Program-made: the position numbers and the translations under genes
NCBI GenBank assembly: GCA_910587075.1
Contig: CAJUKE010000017.1
Span: forward strand, 1-62,222
Reading direction: 5' to 3'
Length of the DNA stretch: 62,222 bases
From: an uncultured Muribaculaceae bacterium
GTDB taxonomy: Bacteria; Bacteroidota; Bacteroidia; Bacteroidales; Muribaculaceae
In this document: positions 8,611 to 17,925 of the stretch, piece after piece
Position numbering within the stretch: the stretch's first letter is position 1
Layout of the letters: each line of letters starts with the position of its first letter
Notes under the pieces: generated by a model
The model's input: the letters and a program-made list of their open reading frames with translations, nothing else
Databases searched by the model: none
What the model was told of the DNA's origin: nothing

Positions 8611-10017
8611 TTACTTTTTCTGAAATTTGAATGCCACGGGTTCGTCGGGGAGGTTGGCCGGGAGGTTCACGGTAACGGTGTTACCCTTCACGGAGTACTT
8701 CACCGGCTTGCCGGTGGAGAGGAGGGTCATACGCCCCTTGGGGAGATTCCCCTCCCAGGTGATTTCGCGCGGGAGCTTCTGGTCCTCGGGGAGAGCGTGG
8801 ATGGCGTAGAGCGTCTTGCCGTCCTTCGAGGCGGTAAACCAGTTGTCGCCGCTGTGATAGTCGGGGGTTATACGGGTCGAGTAGATGGCCTCGCCGTTGC
8901 GCTTGAGCCATTCGCCGAGCACCGCGAGGCGGTCGAGCGCGGCCTGGTCGATTTTTCCGTAACGGTCAGGGCCGACGTTGAGGGCCAGGCAGCCACCTTT
9001 GGCCACGATTTCGGCCAGGGTATTGATGGCCCAGCGGGCCGACTTGTACTTCGGGTCGGGATTCCACCCCCAGGTGTTGCTAAGGGTCAGGCAGCTCTCC
9101 CAGGGGAAAGCCTGCTGCTCGGCGGGAATCGACTGCTCCGGGGTCTGGTAGTTCTCGTTGCGGCCGGGTATGGTGCGGTCCACGGCGATCAGGCCGGGCT
9201 GCTTCACGCGGGCGTCGTCAACAATCTTGTCGAGATTGATGTCGAGGTCGGGCTTGCGCACCCATCCGCCGTCGAGCCAGAGAATGTCGATGGGGCCGTA
9301 GTCGCTCATCAGCTCGTCGATCTGCGCGGCTGTGAACTTCTGGAAAGCCTCCCATTTCTCGGGATACTTCTTGGTGTTGTAGTTGGGGTTGCGGTCGGGG
9401 GTCGAGAAGAAGGGGTCCCAGAAATTCTCATTATGCCAGTCGGGCTTTGAGAAGTAGGCGCCGATCATCAGCCCCTTGTCGCGGAAAGCGTCGAAGAGAT
9501 GGGCGGTGATGTTGGCATATTTGCCGTTGGCATACGGGCCGTTGGTCACCTTGTAGTCGGTCTGCTTGGTGTCGAACATACAGAATCCGTCGTGGTGCTT
9601 GGTAGTGAAAATCACATATTTGAAGCCGTTGTCCTTCGCCATCGCAGCCCACTCGGAGGGTTCGAACTCCGTAGGGTTGAACTCCTTGGCCAGGTCCCAG
9701 TACCACTGCTTGAACTCGCCGTAGGAGGGGCGGTCGGGGCGCGCCTCAAGGCGCCGCTTCGTAAACCAGCGGTCCTCCGAGCAGAGCGCCCACGATTCGG
9801 CGATGCCGGGCACCGAATACACGCCCCAATGGAACATAATGCCCAGCTTCTGGTCCTGCCATTTGTCGAGCTTGGCAAGCACCTGGGGGTCGGTGGGATA
9901 TTCGTATTTATCAGATGTCGAGTGAACGAAGGTAGGTTTGTCGGACATCTTGTTTCGCGCGGCGGCGGGCACCAGTGCCGCTGCCGCGAGTGTGATAGCG
10001 ATCAGTTTATTCTTCAT
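8611..10017 (-). CDS. GH29 alpha-L-fucosidase (second of three)
   Basis: A 468-aa exported enzyme. I placed the start at ATG 10017, one base after the upstream stop codon, because it gives a clean signal peptide (MKNKLIAITLAAAALVPAAA). A longer in-frame reading into the upstream gene has no support. GH29 features are KLGIMFHWGVYSVPG (57-71), TTKHHDGFCMFDT (138-150) and the nucleophile strand DILWLDGGW with Asp249. A C-terminal beta-domain begins at about 390. It probably acts in the periplasm or at the surface on fucosyl branches. One-base spacing to the neighbouring GH29 gene suggests translational coupling. Confidence 0.92.
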   Translation of the reverse strand: MKNKLIAITLAAAALVPAAARNKMSDKPTFVHSTSDKYEYPTDPQVLAKLDKWQDQKLGIMFHWGVYSVPGIAESWALCSEDRWFTKRRLEARPDRPSYGEFKQWYWDLAKEFNPTEFEPSEWAAMAKDNGFKYVIFTTKHHDGFCMFDTKQTDYKVTNGPYANGKYANITAHLFDAFRDKGLMIGAYFSKPDWHNENFWDPFFSTPDRNPNYNTKKYPEKWEAFQKFTAAQIDELMSDYGPIDILWLDGGWVRKPDLDINLDKIVDDARVKQPGLIAVDRTIPGRNENYQTPEQSIPAEQQAFPWESCLTLSNTWGWNPDPKYKSARWAINTLAEIVAKGGCLALNVGPDRYGKIDQAALDRLAVLGEWLKRNGEAIYSTRITPDYHSGDNWFTASKDGKTLYAIHALPEDQKLPREITWEGNLPKGRMTLLSTGKPVKYSVKGNTVTVNLPANLPDEPVAFKFQKK

Positions 10018-10018
10018 A

Positions 10019-11497
10019 TCAGTGTTTTTTGCTTGGGGCGTCAACTATTTCGAAATTCTTGGTGTTCATCGGCACGCGCTTCAGGCGGGGAAGCTTCTTG
10101 TCGAATTCCAGTTCGATCACCGACGCTATTTCGTCGGGGGCCTCCTTGGGGAGGGTCAGGTATATGCCGTCGTGGGTGTTCTTGAACTCCACGGGTTTGC
10201 CGCTGTCGAGCAGACGGGCCGAAACGGCGTTCTCGTAGATGCGGAAAAGCAGGTTGCCGTCCTCGGGCCAGTCGATTACCTGGAGGTAGACCTTGGTCTT
10301 ACCCTCGGGGAGGATTTTCTGGGTGCAGTAGCCCCAGTCGGGCTTCTTGACGCGCATACGCTCGGTACCGTAGATCGACTCGCCGTACTTGTCCATCCAC
10401 TTCCCTACCTCGGCCAGGCGGGTCACGTTCTGCGGCGGGATGGCCCCGGTTTCATCCGGCGCGATGTTGAGAAGGAAGTTACCCCCTTTCGACACAATGT
10501 CGATAAGGTTTGTGATCAGCGTGCGGGGCGTCTTCCAGCTCACACCGCGCTTCTTGTGGCCCCAGCTGTCCGAGAGTGTCATATTCGTCTCCCAGTCGCA
10601 ACCGTCGAGCTGTTTCACGGTCGGAATCGCCTGTTCAGGGGTCTTGTAGTCGCCGGTGTAATTCTCATTGCCGCGGATAAGGCGGTCGTTAGTGATAATG
10701 TGGGGATACTCCTTGAGCAGGTCCGCGACCTTGGCGGCATACTCCTCCTTCATCAGCGAGGGTGTATCCCAGAAAATCACATGAATATCCTTGCCGTGGC
10801 GGGTTAGGAGCTCGCGGAGCTGCGCGATGGCGATTTCGTCGAAATACTCATCGTAGGTACGCTTCTGCTGGGCGGGATCCCAGCTGCCGTTGTGTTCCTT
10901 GGTGTAGGCGTCGATTTTCGCGGCCTCGGGGTTGGGCCAACCTTGGTCCATTGTGCGGCGCCCGGTCGTGCCGCCGTTGTTCCAGTCCTGGAGTTGCGAG
11001 TAGTAAATGCCGAACTTCAGGCCGTACTTTTCGCAGGCCTTCACCAGGTCGTCGACCACGTCGCGCTTGTAGGGGGTGAAATCCACAATGTTGAAAGGGC
11101 TGGCGTCGCTCTGGAACATGGCGAAACCGTCGTGGTGCTTGGTGGTGAACACGAGGTACTTCATACCCGCGTCGCGGGCCATCTTCACCACAGCGTCGGC
11201 GTCGAAGTCAACCGGGTTGAACTCCTTAGCCTTGGCCTGATACTCGGCCACAGGGATCTTGCATCGGTTCATAATCCACTCGGTGCCCCCGATACGCTGC
11301 AGGTAGTCGTTGTAGACACCGCCCCACTGGGCGTAGGGGCCCCAGTGGATAAACATGCCGAAATGGGCGTCGCGCCACCAGGCCATCTTCTTGTTCTGCT
11401 CCTTGGTCATGCGGGGTGCCGGAGCCTTGTCGGCGGCATAAGCCGCGGAAGCGCCGCCGAGCAGCATAAGCGCCAGGGCTATCAGTATTTTTTTCAT
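10019..11497 (-). CDS. GH29 alpha-L-fucosidase (third of three)
   Basis: A 492-aa exported enzyme. ATG 11497 is preferred over the in-frame GTG at 11500. A signal peptide at about 1-22 is followed by the GH29 barrel: HFGMFIHWGPYAQWGG (45-60), TTKHHDGFAMFQSD (118-131) and the strand HVIFWDTPS, where Asp244 should be the nucleophile. The Trp-Asp-Thr-Pro context differs from the Asp-Gly or Asp-Ser seen in the two sister genes, which suggests a different subfamily and specificity. A C-terminal carbohydrate-binding or beta-domain ends in SKKH. It lies 38 bases after the GH88 gene. Confidence 0.92.
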   Translation of the reverse strand: MKKILIALALMLLGGASAAYAADKAPAPRMTKEQNKKMAWWRDAHFGMFIHWGPYAQWGGVYNDYLQRIGGTEWIMNRCKIPVAEYQAKAKEFNPVDFDADAVVKMARDAGMKYLVFTTKHHDGFAMFQSDASPFNIVDFTPYKRDVVDDLVKACEKYGLKFGIYYSQLQDWNNGGTTGRRTMDQGWPNPEAAKIDAYTKEHNGSWDPAQQKRTYDEYFDEIAIAQLRELLTRHGKDIHVIFWDTPSLMKEEYAAKVADLLKEYPHIITNDRLIRGNENYTGDYKTPEQAIPTVKQLDGCDWETNMTLSDSWGHKKRGVSWKTPRTLITNLIDIVSKGGNFLLNIAPDETGAIPPQNVTRLAEVGKWMDKYGESIYGTERMRVKKPDWGYCTQKILPEGKTKVYLQVIDWPEDGNLLFRIYENAVSARLLDSGKPVEFKNTHDGIYLTLPKEAPDEIASVIELEFDKKLPRLKRVPMNTKNFEIVDAPSKKH

Positions 11498-11535
11498 CAC
11501 TTTTTCGGTATTAGGGCTTGGTCAAAGACAAGCGT

Positions 11536-13341
11536 TCAGATATTTTCAATTTTGAGGTCGCTGATCAGGCAGTGGTTCGAGAGGAGGCGCAGCCCGAAGT
11601 ACCCGTCGGTTTCGCCGGGCTTCACATCAAGGGTGAAGAGTTCGCGGCCGTCAACGCTGTAGGTTGTGCGCCCATCCTTGGCCACTATTTCGATATTATA
11701 CCACTTGTTGGGCTTCAGCAGGTTGCGCTTATCGGTGTACTCCTTTATTACCGGGCGGGCAATGGAGTCGTGCACATCAGGGCCACCCCCGTAGTAGCGG
11801 CGGAAGCGGGTGGTTGAGTTGTAATTGCCCCCGTAGCCCACATATAGCAGGTGCAGGTCCTTATAGCGCTGGAAGATACCTTTGCGGTGTGTGGCGTCGG
11901 CATAGAGGTCGGAGGGGTTGGCGGGATCCTTGGCGCCCCAAAAACAGTTGAGGTCGCTCACGCGGTCATACTTCCCCCCTTTGTCGACCATCTTGGCGCG
12001 GTAGGCCACCCGGTAGTTGCCGGCCAAGGGTCGGTCGAGCCACAAGGTAAGCCCCTTGGGGGTTGTGATGTCCAACCCGTCGGCGGTACCGATAACCGAA
12101 GTCAGAGGGTCGTGGGCCTCCATAAACCAGCGCCCGCAGGGGGTGTTCACATACGCGCGGCCATCATAGAGGGGCATTCCGTTGATTATCTTCATATAGC
12201 GGGTGAGCCCTTCGAGGAAGTAATAGTCGGCATACGAAAGGGAGCCGTCGAGCTCGCTGTTCCACAGATAATTACCCGTCGCGTGCTTGATTATGAACCC
12301 TTCGTTGGTGCCGGGAGCGGCAAGGTATTCAGGCGAGGCGAGGGTCTGGAGCTGGCGCTCACCGGCGGCGAAATACTTCGCGCCGTCGGCCGACAGGGTG
12401 CTGAGCTCCATCAGCGCCGATGCCATAACCGCGGCGGCGGCGGCATCGCGCATTGTCGAGCGGTCGGCCCCGGTGTAGTCCCAGTAAGGCACCATGTCGG
12501 CGGGGAGGCCGGGGTGCGAGAGCAGGAAGTCGGCAACGCGCTCGGCATGGCGCAGATAGCGCTTGTCGCCCGTCTCGCGGTACATCATCGTGAAGCCGTA
12601 GAGCCCCCACCCCTGTCCGCGCCCCCAGGTGGAGACGCTCACGTCGTTGGAGCCGTTGTTCCAGTCGAACTTGCGCACCTCGCCGGTAAGCGGGTCATAG
12701 TCCACAACGTGGGGGCACGACATATTCGGGCGGTAGTGGCAGCGCATCGTCTTGTCGGCGTGCGCCAGGGCCACGTCGCGGAGCGAGCTGTCGCCGCTGA
12801 GCTTGTAGGCCTCCATAAGGAGTTCGAGGTTCATCATATTGTCGATGATCACCGGGAACTTCCAGTCGCGGGCCGTGTCGGCCTCCCACGACTGAATCAG
12901 ACCTACCCGGGGGTCGAACCGCGAGGCCAGCGTGCGGGCCGAGCGGTACAGAATCCCCTCGTACTCCTTGTCGGGCACCAGCGCCAGGCCGGTGCCGAAG
13001 GAGCATTGCATCTTGAAGCCGATGTCGTGGTCGAAAGCGTTGAAGCGCTCGGCGGCGATCATATCGCAGGCGCGGCGGGCGCGGCTCTGCCACACGTCAT
13101 CGCCGGTGCGGGCGTAGAGCAGCCACATGGAGCCGGGAAAGAAGCCCGCGCACCAGTCCTCGCTCCCTACCAGTCCCCTGGCTATGGAGCGGGGGAGCTT
13201 GCCCGCGCTGTCGACCCTCTCGTACATTTTCTCCGACTGTGCGGCGGCGGTGTCGAAGGCGTTGGTTACCCAGGCGGGCTCCGCGGCTTTGGCTGACAGG
13301 GCTAAAGCGATTGTCGCACAAAATATGGCTATTCTATTCAT
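11536..13341 (-). CDS. GH88 unsaturated glucuronyl hydrolase with C-terminal DUF6250-like domain
   Basis: A 601-aa exported protein with a signal peptide at 1-20. The GH88 toroid spans about 25-385, with HDIGF (Asp106) and IIDNMMN (Asp167) matching the two catalytic aspartates of unsaturated uronyl hydrolases. These enzymes cleave the 4,5-unsaturated uronic acid left by polysaccharide lyases. A second domain, about 400-601 (beta-rich, with DVHDSIARPVIKEYTD), resembles DUF6250/laminin-G-like folds; this fusion makes it longer than the roughly 380-400 aa of single-domain GH88. It is the expected partner of the PL8 and heparinase-like lyases. An unusual 186-bp palindromic element precedes it. 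Confidence 0.9.
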   Translation of the reverse strand: MNRIAIFCATIALALSAKAAEPAWVTNAFDTAAAQSEKMYERVDSAGKLPRSIARGLVGSEDWCAGFFPGSMWLLYARTGDDVWQSRARRACDMIAAERFNAFDHDIGFKMQCSFGTGLALVPDKEYEGILYRSARTLASRFDPRVGLIQSWEADTARDWKFPVIIDNMMNLELLMEAYKLSGDSSLRDVALAHADKTMRCHYRPNMSCPHVVDYDPLTGEVRKFDWNNGSNDVSVSTWGRGQGWGLYGFTMMYRETGDKRYLRHAERVADFLLSHPGLPADMVPYWDYTGADRSTMRDAAAAAVMASALMELSTLSADGAKYFAAGERQLQTLASPEYLAAPGTNEGFIIKHATGNYLWNSELDGSLSYADYYFLEGLTRYMKIINGMPLYDGRAYVNTPCGRWFMEAHDPLTSVIGTADGLDITTPKGLTLWLDRPLAGNYRVAYRAKMVDKGGKYDRVSDLNCFWGAKDPANPSDLYADATHRKGIFQRYKDLHLLYVGYGGNYNSTTRFRRYYGGGPDVHDSIARPVIKEYTDKRNLLKPNKWYNIEIVAKDGRTTYSVDGRELFTLDVKPGETDGYFGLRLLSNHCLISDLKIENI

Positions 13342-13526
13342 AAGTAACTGTTCAAAATTATTTTATACTAACGGGTCTGATTATTTCAATATTTCTCCGG
13401 CAAAATTTTTGAATCTTTTCCTCTCTTCATCAGTCGTGTAGCTCGCTACACTCCTTCTTCATCGAGAAAAATCTTCTAAAAATTTTCCTCGGATAAATAT
13501 TAAAATAATTTCGACCAGTTACTTAA
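13341..13526. repeat. 186-bp imperfect palindrome (MITE-like) inside the operon
   Basis: The two ends form an inverted repeat of 25 positions with 2 mismatches (left TAAGTAACTGTTCAAAATTA; right arm 13502-13526 as its complement). Inner arms also pair: left ATATTTCTCCGG ... CTCTTCATCAG against right TTCATCGAGAAA ... CTCGGATAAATAT. A perfect 7-bp hairpin (GTGTAGC/GCTACAC, 13436-13451) sits near the centre. It fills the gap between the sulfatase stop and the GH88 start almost exactly. It looks like a non-autonomous terminal-inverted-repeat element and would fold as a large hairpin in the operon mRNA. Confidence 0.75.
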
Positions 13527-13528
13527 TC

Positions 13529-14923
13529 TTATTTCTTATACTGCTGCATTTCGCGGTCCATTTCCTTCTGGAACTCCTGGATCATGGCGTGCAAGCGCTT
13601 GGTGGTTTCGCAGTTTGAGGCTGAGATGTCGTTCTTTTCGTAGGGGTCCTTCTCAAGGTCGAAGAGAGCCAGTCCTGTGTTTCCGCCGTCGATGATCTGG
13701 AGTCCGGGCATGCCGTCGCGCCCCGGCTCGGTGACTACGCGGTAGGCGTGGGGGGCCACGCATTTGTACTTGCCGTCGCGCACGGCCTCAACCTGCCCAT
13801 TGTACACGAAGAAGAAAGGTTTGTGACCGGCCGACTTACCTGAGAAAAGGATGTCGGACACGTCCTGGCCGTCGAAATTGTTGTTCTTGCCGGGCATACC
13901 CGCGTCGGCCATACCGATGATTGTCGGGGCCAGGTCGAGAGCCGAGAAGAAGCGGCTGTCGGTCTTACCTTTGGCGATTTTACCCGGCATACGGGCCACC
14001 AGGGGCACGCGCTGACCCCCTTCGAATGTAGTGCCCTTCCCCTCGCGGAGCCCGAGGGTCGAACCGGCATGGTCGCCGTAGCTCAGCCAGGGGCCGTTAT
14101 CGGAGGTGAAGAGTATGAGGGTGTTGTCGGCCAGGCCGAGGCTGTCAATCGTGTTGACAATCCGCCCTACCGACCAGTCGATTTCCATAAGCACGTCAGC
14201 GTAGAGCCCCTCGCCCGACTTGCCGCGGAACTTGCCGGAAACGCCCAGGGGGACGTGCGGCTGGGTGTAGGGGAGGTAGAGGAAGAAGGGCCCGTCGGCG
14301 TTGCGGCGTATGAAATCCACGGCGCGGTCGGTGAGGCGGATGGTCATCTCGTCGACCGGCGGGTTGTATTCCAGCACCGTTTCGTTCTCATACAGCGGCA
14401 GGGCTCGGTAGGGGTGGCCAGGAGCCGGATGGAAGGGCCACATATCCATTGAGTACGGCAGGCCGTAGAACTCGGTGAAGCCGTGGCGGTTGGGCATATA
14501 CTCGGGCTGGTAGCCGAGGTGCCACTTGCCGAACATACCCGTCGAGTAGCCGTGCTGCTTGAGATAGTCGGCGATGGTGAGCTCGTCGGCCTTGATGCCG
14601 TTGTCGGAGGTATCGTCGACCACGTCGGGCACACCCACGCGCTCGGCGTAGCGCCCGGTGAGGAGTCCGGCGCGCGAGGGGGTCGAGGCAGCCGCCCCGG
14701 CATAGAAATCGGTGTAGCGGGTCCCCTCCGAGGCGAGGCGGTCGATGTTGGGGGTCGAAACCTTCGGGTTGCCGTAGCAGCGGAGGTCGCCGTACCCCTG
14801 GTCGTCGGTAAGGAGCACCACTATGTTGGGAGCCTTATCGGGAGCCTTGTCGGCCGCGGTGGCGACCGCCGGAGCGGCCACCGCCGCGGTCAGCGCGGCC
14901 AGACAATATTTAGCGTTCATCAT
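13529..14923 (-). CDS. S1 family sulfatase (Ser-type)
   Basis: A 464-aa exported sulfatase with a signal peptide at about 1-23. The formylglycine signature is Ser80-T-P-S-R followed by AGLLTGR. The serine version requires an anaerobic sulfatase-maturating enzyme, which is not in this window. Other S1 landmarks are VVLLTDDQGYGD (35-46, metal-binding Asp pair), GKWHLG and FTSDNGPW. The subfamily cannot be assigned by eye. It overlaps the PL8 gene by 4 bases (ATGA), so the two are translationally coupled. It probably desulfates the PL8 products or fucose branches. Confidence 0.92.
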   Translation of the reverse strand: MMNAKYCLAALTAAVAAPAVATAADKAPDKAPNIVVLLTDDQGYGDLRCYGNPKVSTPNIDRLASEGTRYTDFYAGAAASTPSRAGLLTGRYAERVGVPDVVDDTSDNGIKADELTIADYLKQHGYSTGMFGKWHLGYQPEYMPNRHGFTEFYGLPYSMDMWPFHPAPGHPYRALPLYENETVLEYNPPVDEMTIRLTDRAVDFIRRNADGPFFLYLPYTQPHVPLGVSGKFRGKSGEGLYADVLMEIDWSVGRIVNTIDSLGLADNTLILFTSDNGPWLSYGDHAGSTLGLREGKGTTFEGGQRVPLVARMPGKIAKGKTDSRFFSALDLAPTIIGMADAGMPGKNNNFDGQDVSDILFSGKSAGHKPFFFVYNGQVEAVRDGKYKCVAPHAYRVVTEPGRDGMPGLQIIDGGNTGLALFDLEKDPYEKNDISASNCETTKRLHAMIQEFQKEMDREMQQYKK

Positions 14924-17900
14924 TTCTTAGGAATTGTGATTACTACGGGTACAGCGTTGTATACCTCGGTCTGATAGTTGTACTTCTGCTCGTCGCGGAA
15001 ATCTGGGAGCTCGACCGTCACGCGGGAGCCCTTCCCTTCGTCGGCCACGGTGACGGTCTCGCCGTCGATGGGATAGATGCCGCCGGCGCGGTAGGAGTAG
15101 GTACCCGCGGGGAGGCGCTTCGACAGTGTGAAGGTGAGCCGGGTGTCGGTCTTATGGTCGGGTTCGGGGTTCTGGGCGGAGAGCACATAGGAGTCGGCGG
15201 TCTCGCGGAGCATGATCTGCGCGGGGGAGTCGGCCTCGACCTTTATGCCGCCCACTTCGAGCAGCGAGGGCTCGAAGAACGCGAACTGGTGCACCTTGGC
15301 GTTCTTGGAGTAGAGGGCGTGGCCGGCCTTGGAGGGGTGGCTGAAGGCGAAATCCTTCACGAAGCCCTCGGCCAGCGCGGGCATAGCGGCCTCGGTGGCG
15401 TTGGGGAGCACGGCGTAGGCGTAGCTTCCGGCCTGGGGGTTGGCACCATGGTCGATGCCGATGATGTAGCCGGGGCCGCGCTTACCCTTGATTTTGTATT
15501 TGGGGTCGGTAACGTTGATGTTCTTGCCGGTAACGACGCGGAGAGTGGTCTCCCCGTCGGGCACCACGACGTAACCCTTGGCGCCGATGTGGAGCCACAT
15601 AGGCTTCGACGACTTGAAAGTGAGGTCGGCATCCTCTCCGGCGGCCACAGTGGTGGTCTTGCCGTCGGCGTTGATGGTCAGGGGAGAAGAGAGCGCGCCC
15701 TGGTCGATGAAGGTCATGATGCTCTCCCCGGTGCCGGGACGGAGGCGGCTGATGGCCGAGCCCTGCGACACGGCGTGCTCGCCGATGAAGCCGTAGCTCT
15801 TGAATGCCTGGGCCGAGCTGTATTTCTCGCGGGGGAGGTGGTGGTAGATGGCCATGCCCACCTCACCGTCGGCCAGCACGCCGGCAACGTCATTGTCGCC
15901 CGGCTTGGAAGCCTGCGAGCCACCCTTGAGGGGGAGCGGGTCCTTGCGCCACTCCTCGGTGAGGCCGGGGAGGGCGTGCCAGTCGAACTGCGCGAGCACC
16001 GGCAGGTCGTATTCGTCACCGGTTACCCTGGTCTGCATCACGCCGTAGCCCATATGCCACGATTTGCGCACCTTCTTGTCGAAGTCCTCGGCGCCGACGG
16101 TGCGCTTCGATTTGAGCTTCAGCGAGGTGTAGAACGGCTTCTTGCCGTTCTCGTCGCCCTGGCGGTGCACGATATACTCGTTGACCCAGAAAGGCACGGT
16201 GGCGGTCATCTCATGCTTGTTGGCCTTGAGGGTTTTCAGGAAAGCGCGCAGCGAGTCGGCTCGCTCCACCTTGTTGCGCTTGCCCATAGCCTTGAGGAGA
16301 CTGTTGGCGCCTTTCACATAGCCTTTTAGAGGGAATTGGCGAGGCTCCTGCAGGAATGAGCGGCCCGACACAAGATTGTCCATCCCCTGCTTGTAAAAGA
16401 ACACCGGGTAAACATCGAGCAGGCGGTCGAGCTCGAATTTAAGGTTTTCAGCAGGAATCTCATAAGGGGTCCCCTTAAAGTAAATGAACCCGGTGTTGAG
16501 ATCGGTGAGCCACTCGAAGCCATAGGCTACCATGGCCGCGTCGGTGGCATTGCCCACATGGTGCGAAATGGTGCCGTCGGGCTGGAAGCCTGACTGGCAG
16601 TAGTGGTGGGTGGGGATATTGGTCATAGTCATCCAGTGGGCCACATCGGCGATCACACCGTGGGGGTTCCACCCGTGGGCGTAGTTGAATCCCTCGTAGG
16701 GCTTTTCGGGGTAGAAGTCAGCGTACCAGTAGGGCACATAGGTCATCGGCCGGTTGTAGTCGGCCCAGATTATGGGGAGCGCGAGCATGGTGCGCGAGCG
16801 GTGCCCCAAGTTGGCGTCGGCCCATGCGCCGTGCGAGTAGTTCGGATCGGAAATCAGGCCCCAGCGCTCGTTCGGGTTGTCGATGGCGCGGCGGCTCTCG
16901 ACAATGGAGGTGAACACCTGGAGGTATCGGATCAGGGCATCGTGTAGGTGCCGCATCTTTTCGTCGCCCCGGGATATGCCGTCGAGAATGTCGGGCATAA
17001 GGTTGAGCACGGGCACCATCAGGGGGTCGGTGAGGGTCCACTGATGGGTAGCGATCGAATGGCCCGCGAGTTTGTGTTTCTGCAGAAGGCTGAAGCCGTC
17101 GCCGGTGTACTTGCCGATGGGCTTGCCGTCGATCAGCATATCGTCACCCTCGATGGGGAATATATCGGTGTAAGCGAGAATGGCGTCGATAATAACGTCG
17201 CGGAGTTCGGCGTGCTTGGCGGCGTCACCCTCAGGACCATATACCGGCGAGGTAACGTAAGCGTAACCGAGCTGTCCGATGCGGTCGCACACGCGCATAA
17301 AATCATAGTCGATCGTGCCCCCCTTCCAATGGTCAATCGGGTCGAGCTGGCCGGGATACTCCGTCGGGTGCTTGGTGTAGCACACCTCGTCGCTGAAGCG
17401 GCCGTTGTTGGCCTTGAGGTCGGCCATGGCCGCCGCGACCTCGTCGTCGGTAAGCTTTTTCCTGCCATACATACGCGGATTCTTGATTACCTGCGGCACA
17501 TAGTGGTCATACAGCCGCGACCACAGGGTCTGCTTCACGGCGTTAACCTTTATACCCACTTTCTGAATCAGTTTCTTGCCGTTTTTGAGACCTATGGTGA
17601 GCGAATATCGCGCAGGCTTCTCCGGAAGAGTCACACCATCCTTGACGTACAGAACGCCCATAATTCTCCCGGCCGCGTCGCGTTCGGTGTCGATGGCGAA
17701 ATAGTCCTGCCCCTCGCGCTGTCGCAGAATCTCGAAAGCATACCCCTCGGGGATGGGGGTTGTCCTGACATCCTTGTTGCGTTCAAGGTGTATGCGGCCC
17801 ATGACCTCGGTACCCGCCGGGCTCCCCGCCGGGATATCGAAGTATTCGGCAAAGACAGTCTCTTCACCCCGCGCCCCGGCAAGGGAGCAGAGGCAGAGGA

Positions 17901-17925
17901 GCAATGCTAAAATTTTCTGTTTCAT
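14920..17925 (-). CDS. PL8-type chondroitin/hyaluronan-family polysaccharide lyase
   Basis: A 1001-aa secreted protein with a signal peptide at 1-20, about the length of chondroitinase ABC. An N-terminal beta-domain spans about 21-130 and a helical toroid about 135-600. The catalytic stretch HHYCQSGFQPDGTISHHVGN (440-459) is followed by an AAMVAYG tyrosine (Tyr468). The PDGT..HH.GN context is that of chondroitinase-ABC-like PL8 enzymes, with His and Tyr as catalytic candidates; GRSFLQEPR carries a plausible catalytic Arg. A beta-sandwich region runs to the end. It should cleave a uronic-acid-containing glycosaminoglycan by beta-elimination, leaving the unsaturated ends that GH88 removes. It overlaps both neighbours by 4 bases. 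Substrate is inferred. Confidence 0.83.
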   Translation of the reverse strand: MKQKILALLLCLCSLAGARGEETVFAEYFDIPAGSPAGTEVMGRIHLERNKDVRTTPIPEGYAFEILRQREGQDYFAIDTERDAAGRIMGVLYVKDGVTLPEKPARYSLTIGLKNGKKLIQKVGIKVNAVKQTLWSRLYDHYVPQVIKNPRMYGRKKLTDDEVAAAMADLKANNGRFSDEVCYTKHPTEYPGQLDPIDHWKGGTIDYDFMRVCDRIGQLGYAYVTSPVYGPEGDAAKHAELRDVIIDAILAYTDIFPIEGDDMLIDGKPIGKYTGDGFSLLQKHKLAGHSIATHQWTLTDPLMVPVLNLMPDILDGISRGDEKMRHLHDALIRYLQVFTSIVESRRAIDNPNERWGLISDPNYSHGAWADANLGHRSRTMLALPIIWADYNRPMTYVPYWYADFYPEKPYEGFNYAHGWNPHGVIADVAHWMTMTNIPTHHYCQSGFQPDGTISHHVGNATDAAMVAYGFEWLTDLNTGFIYFKGTPYEIPAENLKFELDRLLDVYPVFFYKQGMDNLVSGRSFLQEPRQFPLKGYVKGANSLLKAMGKRNKVERADSLRAFLKTLKANKHEMTATVPFWVNEYIVHRQGDENGKKPFYTSLKLKSKRTVGAEDFDKKVRKSWHMGYGVMQTRVTGDEYDLPVLAQFDWHALPGLTEEWRKDPLPLKGGSQASKPGDNDVAGVLADGEVGMAIYHHLPREKYSSAQAFKSYGFIGEHAVSQGSAISRLRPGTGESIMTFIDQGALSSPLTINADGKTTTVAAGEDADLTFKSSKPMWLHIGAKGYVVVPDGETTLRVVTGKNINVTDPKYKIKGKRGPGYIIGIDHGANPQAGSYAYAVLPNATEAAMPALAEGFVKDFAFSHPSKAGHALYSKNAKVHQFAFFEPSLLEVGGIKVEADSPAQIMLRETADSYVLSAQNPEPDHKTDTRLTFTLSKRLPAGTYSYRAGGIYPIDGETVTVADEGKGSRVTVELPDFRDEQKYNYQTEVYNAVPVVITIPKK

